From positions 62,001 through 126,000 of the forward strand of contig SIAN01000007.1 in assembly GCA_009691715.1 (NCBI GenBank): a stretch of 64,000 nt of DNA. The letters are read 5' to 3'. Positions within the stretch are counted from its first letter, which is position 1; each line of letters starts with the position of its first letter. The notes below the pieces were generated by a model. That model saw nothing but the letters and a program-made list of their open reading frames with translations, had not been told where the DNA came from and ran no database searches. Below, one piece after another: positions 27,729 to 37,455 of this stretch. The position numbers and the translations under genes were made by a program. This stretch comes from Planctomycetota bacterium. Its GTDB lineage: Bacteria > Planctomycetota > B15-G4 > SIAN01.

Positions 27729-30700
27729 ATGAAAACTCAAGCACGTTGGTTGGCGCTGGCCGTTCCGGTCGTCGTCATCGCTTTTGTCAGCGCCAGTTGG
27801 TGGTTCGGTCGCGAACGGATTGCGCTCACGCCGAATGGCGCCCGCGCGTCCGCCGACTCGGACCGCACAGCGTCAGCGCCTGCGCCGGCCGACGCCAGCC
27901 CGCTCGCTGCGGCGCGCCAGCCCGATCCGAAGGCGCCGCCGGAACCGGCTGCGACCGCGATGCCCGCGACCTACCTTGCGGCGCTCGGCACGCTCACCGG
28001 CCGCCTGCTCGAACCCGACATGACGCCAGTCGTCGGGCTGCCGGTCTCGGTGGTTGAACTCGAACCTTCGCGCTTCCTGCTCGATGCGAGTGTGCTGCTC
28101 GACGATGCCTACGTGCCGCCGTCGCTCGAGACCGCGCGCACCACCACACACGACGATGGCCGCTTTGAGCTGGTCGGCCTCGAACCGCGCGCCGTGCATC
28201 TGCTCGGCCTCGACCTCGGCGGCCCGCGCAGCAACTTCCGCGTCATCGACCGCTCGCCAATCCCCGGCGAGGTGGTCGACCTCGGCGACATCGTGCTCGA
28301 ACCGTTCGTGACGTTCATCGGCCGCATCGTCGACGAGGAGCAGAACCCGGTGGCCGGCGCGCGCGTGCGTGCCTCGAACCTGCCGTCGCTGGTGTTCCAG
28401 TTCGGCGTCGAAGAGATCCGGCGCGGCTGCGGCGTCATGGTCGAGATCGTGGAAAAAGCCAAGGCGTTCGAGCTGCCCAACGTCGTCTGGGAGTTCGAGC
28501 GGCTGATCCCGATCCCGACGACCGTCTCCGACGAGGAAGGGAACTTCCGCCTACCAGGCGTCCCGATCGGCATGGTCACCGTGGTCGCAGACAAGGCCGG
28601 AATGAAGGCCAACACCAAGACCCAGCCGTCCGGCAAGAGCAAGGAGCGCAAAATCGGCGACTTGGTCTTGAGCGAGGGCTTCATCGTCCAGGGCATCGTC
28701 GTCAACGGCACGCAGACGCCGGTCGGCGGCATCGACGTCCTGGTGGGGATTCGCAATCCGGCGGTGCCGATTCCGGTCGCGCTTCTGCAGCCGGCCGGGC
28801 GCACCGATGGCGACGGTCGCTTCGCCTTGAAGGGACTGCCGCAGGGCACCGACGCCTACGTCGCGACTCGCGCGTCGCGCGGCCAGCCATTGATCGTGCA
28901 CGGGCCGTTCAAGGCGATCGATGAAGATCTGATCGTGCAGTTGACGCCGCCGAGCGGCTTCATCGCGCGGATCACTGGCGCGGACGGCAAGCCGGTGCGC
29001 GACGCGGAGCTCTTCATCGCGCCCGACCCAATCGAGGGCGGCGCCCCGCTGCCGCCGATCCTGGCGCCGCCGATGCAGCGCCTTACCGAGACGGTCGAGA
29101 TCGACGACGGGATCGTGAGCGTGGCTGGGCTCGATTTCGGCAAGTACCGCCTGATCGGACGAGCGGCCGACTACGCGTTGGCACAGACGACGATCGAGGT
29201 GACCGACCCGCCGCAGACCTTCGACCTCACCTTCGCTCAGGCGCACACCCTCGAGCTCACGGTGAAGGGCGCGGCGGAAAAGCAGCCCCTCGAATGGGCC
29301 TTCGCCAGCCTCTGCCCGAAGGGGGTGTTCGAGCGGCCGGTCGCCCGCGGGCGCACCAATCGCGACGGCGAGGTCGCGCTCGAGCGCATCCCGGCCGGCA
29401 AGTACACACTCACCGTCCAGCATCCGTTGAAGGCGACGCAGGAGCTCGAAGTCGACGTGCCGTGCGCGCCGATCGAGGTCGCACTGCCGCTCGGCGGCAA
29501 CCTGAAGGGGCGCGTGCACTCGGCCGGCGCCGACCCGGGCAAGTCGTTGTTCGTGATCGTGTTGCCGCGCGAGCAGCGCCGCCCCGACGCCGCAATGCCG
29601 ACCTTCTCGGCGACCGCTGACACTGGCCACTTCGCGGTGGTGAACCTCGCCGTCGGCAGTTACCGCTACGAGATCCGCGACCGGATCGTCGGCAAGGGCG
29701 CGCTGGCGCTGTTCGAAACGATGCGCGACGACCCGCTGGCCAAGGGCGAATGCGAAATCCGCGAAGGCGAGACCACCGAGGTCGACCTCGACATCAGCGG
29801 CTGGAGCGACGGCCCGATCGCGCAACTCTTCGGCAGCGTGCGGATCAACGGCACGCCGACGCCGGACATGTCGGTCCGGATCGAGGGGCCGCGCAAGATC
29901 ACCATGAAGACCGATGCGACCGGCGGCTTCATGTTCGAGGCGCTGCCGGCCGCGAAGTGTGTGCTCACGGTGCAGGGACTGAAGGGTGACGGCGACCTGT
30001 TCTCGCTCGCATCGGTGCTCCATCGCGAGGAACTCGAACTCATCGGGGGCGAATCGCGCCAGCTCGACCTCGCACTCGCGATCGCGGCGGTGAGCGGACG
30101 GGTGAGCGGTCCGGGAATCCTGCCGGCGGGACTCGGCACGACCGTGATGCTGCGCGGGAGTGACGGCGGCACCGGCCAGTTCGCGATGACCAACCCGTTG
30201 ACCGGATCGTTCGAGATGCCCTACGTTCCAGCGGGCAGTTACACGCTCTTGGTGCGCAAGGCTGGAGCGGCGCCCTGGCAGTCGTCGGTCACCGTCGATC
30301 CGGCCGTTGGCAACGTGCGCGTGGATGTTGAATTGGTCGCATCGGTCACCGCGAGCGGCACGTTCGCGCTGCCTGACGGCGACCTGCCGCCAGCACCCGA
30401 CGATCGGCGCAGCTTCGCCTTCCTCACGCTGGTCGACGCCGCGGGGCAGTCGGCGGGACGCGGCAGCGTCGATTGGGCGGCCATGAGCTTCACGATCCCC
30501 GACGCGGCGCCAGGCGACTATCAGGTGCAGCTCTGGCGCGGCGACAAGGTCGTGGTGGTGCGCCAACTCGCGATTCCGCCCGCCGGTCTGCGCGATGTCG
30601 CGCTCCTGTTCGAGGCGCCAAAACCGGAAGAGAAGTTCGAGAACCCCTTCGGCGCAGCGCGCGGCAGCTTCGGTGGCGGTCCGCCCTTCGGCGGTGGCCG

Positions 30701-30731
30701 CCCGGGCTCGCGCGGCCGACCGGGGCAGTGA
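27729..30731 (+). CDS. Membrane-anchored protein with carboxypeptidase-regulatory-like repeats
   Basis: 1000 residues. One N-terminal transmembrane anchor (WLALAVPVVVIAFVSASWWF), a low-complexity Ala/Pro linker, then a string of beta-sandwich modules. The recurring patterns GRIVDEEQNPVAGARVRA, DEEGNFRLPGVPIGMVTV, VVNGTQTPVGGIDVLVGI, TDGDGRFALKGLPQG and TDATGGFMFEALPAAK are the carboxypeptidase regulatory-like (transthyretin-like) fold. The tail ends in a Gly/Arg/Pro-rich stretch. No catalytic domain is visible. A scaffold or adhesin-like role at the cell surface is likely. It lies between the FKBP lipoprotein and the DUF1573 gene on the same strand. Confidence 0.8.
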   Translation: MKTQARWLALAVPVVVIAFVSASWWFGRERIALTPNGARASADSDRTASAPAPADASPLAAARQPDPKAPPEPAATAMPATYLAALGTLTGRLLEPDMTPVVGLPVSVVELEPSRFLLDASVLLDDAYVPPSLETARTTTHDDGRFELVGLEPRAVHLLGLDLGGPRSNFRVIDRSPIPGEVVDLGDIVLEPFVTFIGRIVDEEQNPVAGARVRASNLPSLVFQFGVEEIRRGCGVMVEIVEKAKAFELPNVVWEFERLIPIPTTVSDEEGNFRLPGVPIGMVTVVADKAGMKANTKTQPSGKSKERKIGDLVLSEGFIVQGIVVNGTQTPVGGIDVLVGIRNPAVPIPVALLQPAGRTDGDGRFALKGLPQGTDAYVATRASRGQPLIVHGPFKAIDEDLIVQLTPPSGFIARITGADGKPVRDAELFIAPDPIEGGAPLPPILAPPMQRLTETVEIDDGIVSVAGLDFGKYRLIGRAADYALAQTTIEVTDPPQTFDLTFAQAHTLELTVKGAAEKQPLEWAFASLCPKGVFERPVARGRTNRDGEVALERIPAGKYTLTVQHPLKATQELEVDVPCAPIEVALPLGGNLKGRVHSAGADPGKSLFVIVLPREQRRPDAAMPTFSATADTGHFAVVNLAVGSYRYEIRDRIVGKGALALFETMRDDPLAKGECEIREGETTEVDLDISGWSDGPIAQLFGSVRINGTPTPDMSVRIEGPRKITMKTDATGGFMFEALPAAKCVLTVQGLKGDGDLFSLASVLHREELELIGGESRQLDLALAIAAVSGRVSGPGILPAGLGTTVMLRGSDGGTGQFAMTNPLTGSFEMPYVPAGSYTLLVRKAGAAPWQSSVTVDPAVGNVRVDVELVASVTASGTFALPDGDLPPAPDDRRSFAFLTLVDAAGQSAGRGSVDWAAMSFTIPDAAPGDYQVQLWRGDKVVVVRQLAIPPAGLRDVALLFEAPKPEEKFENPFGAARGSFGGGPPFGGGRPGSRGRPGQ

Positions 30732-30890
30732 CGGCGCGGCGGTTGCTCCGCGGCCAGCCGCGCGGCGGTTGCTTCCGGCTCGTGCGATGGTTTGCTGCAT
30801 CGCTGACAGGTCTTGGCAAATCGGGCCGCGGACGGATCGTCACTCACACCGGCGATCGTGCGCCGTAGCGGGCCTCGGGAGAGTTCGTCG

Positions 30891-32507
30891 ATGCGGGTCG
30901 CCACCTTGCTCCGTTTGCCGTCGCTCGCTCGAGCCGCAGCGCTGCTCGCGCTTGGCAGTCTTGCGGTCGCTGCATCCGTAGCGCAGGCCGACCCCACCCT
31001 TCACTTCGGGCGCTCGTCGTGGCGGCAGGTCGCGGTCGTGCAGGGCAGCCTGGCGACACGCACCGTCGCGCTCGTCAATGGCACCGCCGAACTCGTGCAT
31101 CTGACACAGATCACAGCCGAAGGTGGCGCAATCGCGGTCACGGTCGTGCGCGACCGGCAGCGCTTCCCGATCGAGCTGTCGAAGCCGTTCGACATGGAGA
31201 TCCCGGCGGCGACGCAGATTCGCCTCGAAGTCGCGATCGACGCCAAGGGCGGCTCTCTCGGCGAGGCGAAGGGCAAGGTGACAGTGACCGCCGACGCCGC
31301 GATCGCCGGAAAGTCAACGCTCGAGCTGCCGATCGAGTGGGAAGTGGTCGAGCCGCCGAAGCAAGACGAAGACGAGCTGCCGATCCCGAAGGCGAATCCC
31401 GACTGGGCCAAGTGGACGACCGACGGCCCGCAGCCGCGCCTCGAGTGCGATCGCTACTCGCATGACTTCGGAAAGGTGCTGTCGGGCGAGCGGCTCGAGA
31501 CCTCGTTCAAACTGAAGAACACCGGCGAAGGCGACCTCGTGATCATCAAGGTCGGCGCGCAGTGCCACTGCACACTCTCCGAGCTGCGCCTGCCCGACCG
31601 CGCCGTGTCGCCGAAGGAGCTGAAGACCAAGGAAGCGTACGGGACGCTCAAGCCGGGCGAGGAGGCGACCCTCGACTGCAAGGTCGACACCGCCGGCATG
31701 GGCGGCGGGACCCACAAGAAAGTGCAGATCTACACCAACGATCGCGCCCGCAGCCCGATCTCGATCGACCTCGTGCTGGTGGTCGACAATCCGTTCCAGT
31801 TCTCACCGGCCAGCATCAGCTTCGGTCAGGTCCGCTCCGGCCAGCAGGTCGAGCGAACGGTGCGCATGTCGTCGATCGACCAGGGAACCTTCGCCATCGT
31901 CGGCCACGACCTGCCGCAGCCGCAGGTCGTCGACATCGACTACAAGGAAGTGCCGACGCGCCGCAACGAGCAGTGCGCGTGGGAGATCACGCTGAAGAGC
32001 CGCGACGGACTCGTCTGCGACGAGCACATCGGCCGCCTGAAGCTCGCGCTCGACCACGAGCGGATCCCGACGATCGACCAGCTCCACTATTCGCTGCGGG
32101 TGCTCCCCGACGTCGAGTGGACGATCGACAAGCGCAAGTCGCCGGCGAAGCTCCTGCTCGGCGTCGTGCAGCCGGGCGTGAACGACGTGCGCTCGCTGGT
32201 GCTGGAGAACAAGAATCCGACGCAGCCTTACAAGGTGACCAGCGCCGTCGTCACCTCGCGCATCCCCGTCGACGTGTTCGCGACCGAAATCGTGACGCTC
32301 GAAGAGGGGCAGCGTTACGAGGTGAAGTTCAAGGTGATCAAGCCGCCGAAGACCAAGGCGTTCGCGGGCGAGCTCGAGATCCACGCGGAAAGCAAGACGC
32401 TGCCACTGCTCAAGCTCAACTTCAGCGGAATCTGGTCGGGAAACGTGCTGCCGGCCGATTCCGCGACACCAGCGGCTCCCGGCGGCGGCGCGCCGAAAGG
32501 CCGCTGA
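30891..32507 (+). CDS. Secreted DUF1573-containing protein
   Basis: 538 residues with a signal peptide (ALLALGSLAVAASVAQA). The central block, about residues 190-300, contains the DUF1573 pattern: YSHDFGKVLSGERLETSFKL, NTGEGDLVIIKVGAQCHCT and a second half VQIYTNDRARSPISIDLVL. Further Ig-like blocks (FSPASISFGQVRSGQQVERT, LLLGVVQPGVNDV, VKFKVIKPPKTKAFAGEL) repeat the same fold, as in ASPM/SPD-2/Hydin-type domains. The function of the family is not known; such proteins are abundant in Planctomycetota and Bacteroidota envelopes. It converges on the sulfatase-like gene that ends at 32526. Confidence 0.8.
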   Translation: MRVATLLRLPSLARAAALLALGSLAVAASVAQADPTLHFGRSSWRQVAVVQGSLATRTVALVNGTAELVHLTQITAEGGAIAVTVVRDRQRFPIELSKPFDMEIPAATQIRLEVAIDAKGGSLGEAKGKVTVTADAAIAGKSTLELPIEWEVVEPPKQDEDELPIPKANPDWAKWTTDGPQPRLECDRYSHDFGKVLSGERLETSFKLKNTGEGDLVIIKVGAQCHCTLSELRLPDRAVSPKELKTKEAYGTLKPGEEATLDCKVDTAGMGGGTHKKVQIYTNDRARSPISIDLVLVVDNPFQFSPASISFGQVRSGQQVERTVRMSSIDQGTFAIVGHDLPQPQVVDIDYKEVPTRRNEQCAWEITLKSRDGLVCDEHIGRLKLALDHERIPTIDQLHYSLRVLPDVEWTIDKRKSPAKLLLGVVQPGVNDVRSLVLENKNPTQPYKVTSAVVTSRIPVDVFATEIVTLEEGQRYEVKFKVIKPPKTKAFAGELEIHAESKTLPLLKLNFSGIWSGNVLPADSATPAAPGGGAPKGR

Positions 32508-32525
32508 CGGGGGTCGCGGCAGCGA

Positions 32526-35500
32526 TCAGCCGCCGTCGGGCGTGTTGCGCTTACGGCGAGGCTTAATCTCATCATCGGCGTTGTCCGCGGCTCGCTCGGT
32601 ATCGGCCGCGTCCGGCTCGATCTCCTCCTCGGAACCGTCACCGGTGTAGCCAAGCTGCTGCAGCGCTTCGAGATCGGCCGCGCCGAGCCGCTCTTCCACC
32701 ATCGTGTGGCGCTTGAACCCGCGGTCCTCGTAGTCCTTGAAGATCCGTGCGATCTGATCCTGCATGCGGCGGCAGACATCGGCGCGTTCGGCCGAAAGAT
32801 TGTTTCGCTCGCCCGGGTCAGTGGCGAGATCGAACAGCCACAGGCCCGGCTTGCGACACTTCGGGCCGTACCAGATGAGCTTCTTGTTGTCGCCGCTGAT
32901 CAGCATCGTCTTGTCGGGGAACTCCTCGGCGATCACCGGCAGTTCCGGCAGTTCTCCGCCGCTGAACGCGCCCGCGAGGTCGAAGCCCATGAACTCCGAT
33001 TCCGGCGCCGCGATGCCGGCCCGCAACAGCAGCGTCTGTGGCACATCCATCACACGCACCCGCTCCGGCACGCGCACGCCGCCCGGCGGGTCGCCTTCGC
33101 GCCGGTCGAGCTTCACCACCAGCGGCACATGCACCAGCTCGTTCCAGAGCGTCGTGCCGTGGCCGAAGCCGTCGTGCTCGCCGAACTCTTCGCCGTGGTC
33201 GGAGACCACCAAGACGATGGTGTCGTCCCACAGCCCCCGTTCGCGCAGCGCATCGCACAGCGCGCCAAACTCGCGATCGTTGAACAGGATCTCCTCGTCA
33301 TAGAGGTCAAGCACGTGCTGCAGGTCGGCGGGCGGCAACGGCTTGCGCTTGGTGAGTTCGCGCGCGTTGGTGCGGGCCGGCGTGATGCGTCCGTCGTAGC
33401 CGCCGCTCCAGACTCCGCGCGTCGCTTCGGGCGGGTCGTAAGGAGCGTGCGGATCGATGGTGTGGACATAGAGGAAGAACGGGCGATCCTTCTGCTGATC
33501 GAGCCAGCCGAGCGCCGATTCCTGCACCTGGTTGGCGCGCGAATCGCCGCGCTCGCGCGCCTTCTCGACCGCCTCGAACTTGGAAAAGCCCTGCTCGAAG
33601 TTGAGGCTCGCACCGTGAACGTGGGCATTGGCGAGGAACGCCCCGGTCGCGTAGCCCGAAGCGCGGAAGCGCTCGGCCAGCGTCTCGATCTCGGGAGTCA
33701 GCCCGGTCGTCTTGCTCGCGTTGTGAAACGAGTGCAGGTAGCTCGAAAACAGGGTCGCCACCGATGGACGCGTCCACGGCGCCTGCGAATAGGCGCGCTC
33801 GAAGACGATGCCCTCGGCCGCCATACGTGCGAGGTTCGGCGTGGTGTCGCGCGAATAGCCCCACGAGGTGCAGTGGTCCGCACGCAGCGTGTCGATGAGG
33901 TACACCAACACATTCGGCCGACGACGAGCCGAGGCGCGGACGATCACCGGGTCGGCGAAGCCGAACAGCGCCTCGAACGCGGCGAGCGGTGTCACGCCAT
34001 CGCACGCTGACTCGAAGCGCAGCAAGCCGGAACCGGCCTGTTCAGCGGTGATGACGCGCGTGCAGAACTCCCAATCGACACGCCGTTTCCGGTTGCACTC
34101 GACCTCGGCGAGTACCAGCGGCGTCCCACCCGGCTTGGTGAACGTCACTCGTCCTTTCACCGGCGGATGGCGCAGCTTCTCCTCGACCAGAGGCATCACC
34201 GCGATCTCGACCTCGAAGCGATCGCCGGCGAGCAGCTCCACAGGCATCTCGACACGGGTCGGCGTCGGCGCGAGCAGGGCGAGCCGGGTGTCGTCTTTCA
34301 GCATGAGGTGGCGCACCAAGGCGTGGCCACCAGTCGCCTCGAGCCCGCGCACGAATGGCGTCGGATCGCGCAGCGACTCCATCGGATCGCGCAACTTGCA
34401 GAAGATCGCGCGCGGCTGCAGCAGATGGAACGTCCCGCGCAACGGTCCCTTGCCGCGAATGGCGAGGCGCGCGCGACCGAGCCGCGTGCACTGGAAGCGG
34501 ACCTCATCGAGTCCGCGCCCGCGCGCGCGCCCGACCTGCACGCCGTCGACCAGCAGCTCCCACTCCTGTCCCGAGTCGCCGACGACCGCGACGGGACCGG
34601 TCAACAGGATCACTTCGCCCATCCACTCCTTGGTGTCGCTCTTGTCGAGGCTCAAGTCGAACAATCGGGTGACCGGCGGCGGCGCCGCGTGGCGGTACTC
34701 GGCGACGAGCCCCGTGAGATCAACCCCGTCACGATCGGCCGGTCCGCGCACCAACAGCCGATCGCAGCCGTTGGTGGCGACGATCGCGAACGACTTGAGC
34801 ATCGCCATGCCGCCTTTCTGCGGCGTCGTTGCGCTCATCCGGACGGTGATCGCGAGCTCGCCTTCAGTCGACGGCAGGTCGAACATCTGCTCCAGCAGCT
34901 TCCAGGTGCCATCAAAGCTGCCGAGCACCTTGCCGCCCGCGAGCACGTCGTAGCTGGGCGCCTGACCGGTCGCCTCGAAGTCGCCCTTGGTGCCGAGCAC
35001 CTTGGTCGAAAGCCCGAGCTGGCAGGGATAGTCCGGCAGCGGCACCTTGAAAGTGATTTCGCCATCCTTGTCGAAGACGATGTAGCGGTTGCCCTGGACG
35101 TCGCCGGCGCGGCGGATGTCCTTGAAGTCGGGATGGTCCTTGAACAGCACCTCGCTGCGGATCGGCAGCACCTCGACCTTGATGTCGGCCGGAAGCGGAG
35201 CGCCGCGCTGCGTGACGATCGGGAGGATCGGCCGCCCATCGAGCCCGAGCACCAGCGGCAGGTCGAGGCGCCAAAGGCGCGTCCGGCCGTCGTCATGAAC
35301 GCGCTCCGGTGGCTGCGCGTCGAGGTCGACCGTGACCGTGCCGAGCGGATCGGACTGGAGCAGAATCGATTCGCACTTCGCAGTAGCGACCCGATCGAGC
35401 AGGTGGATGATCTCGCCTGGCGGTGCTGCTGCGGTCGCACCTCTGGGCGCGACCGACGGTGCTGCTGCGGTCGCACCTCTGGGCGCGACCGACGGCGCTG

Positions 35501-35657
35501 TTGCGGTCGCGCCAGTGGTCGAAGCGGCTTGGGCGCGGACCAAATGCGGCGACGCGACGCCCGCGATCGTCAGCAGGAGGATCGCGGCAGCACGGAACCC
35601 GCGGACACGCGACTCCCGTCGTAGGATGCGGCGATGCTCGGAAAGCGCGAGCGGCAA
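32526..35657 (-). CDS. Large secreted sulfatase-like (alkaline phosphatase superfamily) protein
   Basis: About 1043 residues: signal segment (RAAAILLLTIAGVASPHLVR), a short Ala/Pro repeat linker, ~540 residues of beta-rich domains, then a C-terminal alkaline-phosphatase-superfamily hydrolase. That domain has VYLIDTLRADHCTSWGYSRD (first metal site), the nucleophile region APWTRPSVATLFSS and VVSDHGEEFGEHDGFGHG (second metal site), ending in LQQLGYTGDGS. Where sulfatases have C/S-x-P-S-R, this protein has T-R-P-S-V, so it cannot form formylglycine there. The TTG start at 35657 has GGAG 8 bp upstream; an ATG at 35792 would overlap the divergent next gene. Confidence 0.83.
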   Translation of the reverse strand: MPLALSEHRRILRRESRVRGFRAAAILLLTIAGVASPHLVRAQAASTTGATATAPSVAPRGATAAAPSVAPRGATAAAPPGEIIHLLDRVATAKCESILLQSDPLGTVTVDLDAQPPERVHDDGRTRLWRLDLPLVLGLDGRPILPIVTQRGAPLPADIKVEVLPIRSEVLFKDHPDFKDIRRAGDVQGNRYIVFDKDGEITFKVPLPDYPCQLGLSTKVLGTKGDFEATGQAPSYDVLAGGKVLGSFDGTWKLLEQMFDLPSTEGELAITVRMSATTPQKGGMAMLKSFAIVATNGCDRLLVRGPADRDGVDLTGLVAEYRHAAPPPVTRLFDLSLDKSDTKEWMGEVILLTGPVAVVGDSGQEWELLVDGVQVGRARGRGLDEVRFQCTRLGRARLAIRGKGPLRGTFHLLQPRAIFCKLRDPMESLRDPTPFVRGLEATGGHALVRHLMLKDDTRLALLAPTPTRVEMPVELLAGDRFEVEIAVMPLVEEKLRHPPVKGRVTFTKPGGTPLVLAEVECNRKRRVDWEFCTRVITAEQAGSGLLRFESACDGVTPLAAFEALFGFADPVIVRASARRRPNVLVYLIDTLRADHCTSWGYSRDTTPNLARMAAEGIVFERAYSQAPWTRPSVATLFSSYLHSFHNASKTTGLTPEIETLAERFRASGYATGAFLANAHVHGASLNFEQGFSKFEAVEKARERGDSRANQVQESALGWLDQQKDRPFFLYVHTIDPHAPYDPPEATRGVWSGGYDGRITPARTNARELTKRKPLPPADLQHVLDLYDEEILFNDREFGALCDALRERGLWDDTIVLVVSDHGEEFGEHDGFGHGTTLWNELVHVPLVVKLDRREGDPPGGVRVPERVRVMDVPQTLLLRAGIAAPESEFMGFDLAGAFSGGELPELPVIAEEFPDKTMLISGDNKKLIWYGPKCRKPGLWLFDLATDPGERNNLSAERADVCRRMQDQIARIFKDYEDRGFKRHTMVEERLGAADLEALQQLGYTGDGSEEEIEPDAADTERAADNADDEIKPRRKRNTPDGG
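35422..35511. repeat. 36-bp tandem repeat in the sulfatase-like gene linker
   Basis: Two exact 36-bp units (35422-35457, 35458-35493) and a degenerate half unit to about 35511. On the minus strand each unit codes the Ala/Pro-rich segment RGATAAAPSVAP (in rotation). The repeat is in frame and lies just after the signal peptide, making a flexible spacer of variable length. Confidence 0.85.
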
Positions 35658-35777
35658 GAGGTCTTCTCCGCGACGGAAGAGCAGGCGGCGCGCTCCGACA
35701 GCGAACTTGAGCGGGCGCGATCGACTCTCGATCGGACGCCAAGATAGCCGAACCGAAGGAGCAGGATTCTCAAGTCG

Positions 35778-37427
35778 ATGCCGCTCCGCCAACTGCTCCT
35801 CACCCTTCTGTCACTGTTATCGCACGCCGCCTGCGCCTCTGGCCAGACGGCCGTGGACGTTGGCAGCACAAGCGTGCCTCCCACCGCCGCGACCGTTCGC
35901 CGCAACGTAGTCGTGGTCGTGATCGACACACTGCGCGCCGATCGACTGTCGTGCTACGGCTACGGTCGGCCGACCACTCCGGCACTCGACGCGCTGGCAG
36001 CACGCGGGCTCCGGTTCGAGCGCGCCTATGGGACCGCGCCCTGGACGCTGCCATCGACCGCATCGCTGCTCACCGGACTGCAGCCCGAGATGCACCGCGG
36101 CACCCACTTCTTCGCCTCGCTGTCGCCGGACTGCCAGCTACTCGCCGAGCGGTTCGCGGCGAATGGCTACGCCACCGCGGCCTTCGTCGGCAACTATTTC
36201 GTCCAGCCGCTGTTTGGCTTCGAACGCGGCTTCGGGCAATACGACGAAGGTTGCATGGTCGATCGCGGCGGCATCAACTCCGACAAGATCAGCGACGCGG
36301 CGATCGCCTGGCTCGACCAGCACGCGACGGCTTCGAACGTAGGAGCTTCGAGCGCGGGAACTCTGGCGGCGCCCTTCCTGCTCTACCTGCACTACTTCGA
36401 CCCGCACTACAACTACTGGGAGCACGACGGATTCGCGTTCGGCGGCGAAGACACCGAGCGAGTCTTCTCCGGCGCCGACATCTACGCACTGCGCGACCAG
36501 CAGAAGCGCTTCGATGACGCGGACCGCGCCCGTCTGTCGTCGCTCTACGACAGCGAAGTCGCGTTCACCGACCACCACGTCGGCCGCGTGCTGCGGCGGC
36601 TGAACGAGCTCGGCCGCGACGACGACACCTTCGTCCTCGTGACCGCCGACCACGGCGAGGCGCTCGGCGAGCACGGCTGGATCGGCCACACCGTCCAGCT
36701 CTACGAAGAGAGCATCCGCATCCCGTTGCTCCTCGCCGGCCCTGGGATCGTGCCCGCGATCGCCGGTTCCGACCCGGTGCAGCTCGACGACGTGATCGAA
36801 CCGCTGCTCCGGCTTGCGAGCGGCGAAGCGGCGCAGAGCTTCGAAGGAGCGGCCAGTCGGATCGCCGGCGGACTGCGATCGGACGAGGCGCTCTGCTGCG
36901 TCGACACCGTCGGCATCGAGCAGTCGGACGACGTCCCCGCACCGAAGAGCGCGACGCGCTTCCCGTGGAAGCTGTTCGTGGATGTGGCAAAGGACGGCAG
37001 CGAGACCTACCGCCTGTTCAAGCAGGACGAGCCCAAGGGCAAGAAGAAGAAGCGGATCGAGGACTTCCCGATCCAGATGCGCGAATTGATCGCCGCGCGC
37101 GCCGACGACTGGGCGGCGCAGAAGAAGGAGCGCGAGCGGACGCGCAAGACGCTGACGCGGCGCCGTGCCCTGATCCAGGGCCACTGGAAGGCGATCGTCG
37201 ACCTCGTGAGCGGCGAGGTCGAGCTTTACGACCTGAAGACTGACCCGCACGAGGCGCACGACTTCGCCGACGAGCAGTCGGAGCGCGCGGCAGAGCTCAA
37301 GGCGCGGATTGGACAGCTGTGCGACCGTCTCGCCGAGAACGCGCTGAAGGACGGGCCACCGCTCGATCCAGACGCGGCCGCTCTGCATCAGAAGCGGATC
37401 GAGTCGACCGGATACTCGCACCGGTGA
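35778..37427 (+). CDS. Secreted sulfatase-like protein with Thr in the nucleophile site
   Basis: 549 residues with a hydrophobic N-terminal signal (LLLTLLSLLSHAACASG). The single catalytic domain has VVVVIDTLRADRLSCYGYGR, nucleophile region GTAPWTLPSTASLLTGL with Thr at residue 90, FLLYLHYFDPHYNYW and VTADHGEALGEHGWIGHT. The C-terminal third has a Lys-rich insertion (KGKKKKRIEDF) and ends LYDLKTDPHEAHDFAD...STGYSHR, as in sulfatases. C-x-P-S-R is replaced by T-L-P-S-T. Phosphatase, phosphodiesterase or phospho-head-group transferase activity is possible; sulfatase activity is doubtful. It is 28 bp upstream of the next gene, in one operon. Confidence 0.83.
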   Translation: MPLRQLLLTLLSLLSHAACASGQTAVDVGSTSVPPTAATVRRNVVVVVIDTLRADRLSCYGYGRPTTPALDALAARGLRFERAYGTAPWTLPSTASLLTGLQPEMHRGTHFFASLSPDCQLLAERFAANGYATAAFVGNYFVQPLFGFERGFGQYDEGCMVDRGGINSDKISDAAIAWLDQHATASNVGASSAGTLAAPFLLYLHYFDPHYNYWEHDGFAFGGEDTERVFSGADIYALRDQQKRFDDADRARLSSLYDSEVAFTDHHVGRVLRRLNELGRDDDTFVLVTADHGEALGEHGWIGHTVQLYEESIRIPLLLAGPGIVPAIAGSDPVQLDDVIEPLLRLASGEAAQSFEGAASRIAGGLRSDEALCCVDTVGIEQSDDVPAPKSATRFPWKLFVDVAKDGSETYRLFKQDEPKGKKKKRIEDFPIQMRELIAARADDWAAQKKERERTRKTLTRRRALIQGHWKAIVDLVSGEVELYDLKTDPHEAHDFADEQSERAAELKARIGQLCDRLAENALKDGPPLDPDAAALHQKRIESTGYSHR

Positions 37428-37455
37428 CGGGCGACGTGCTGCCGACAGGAGTCTG

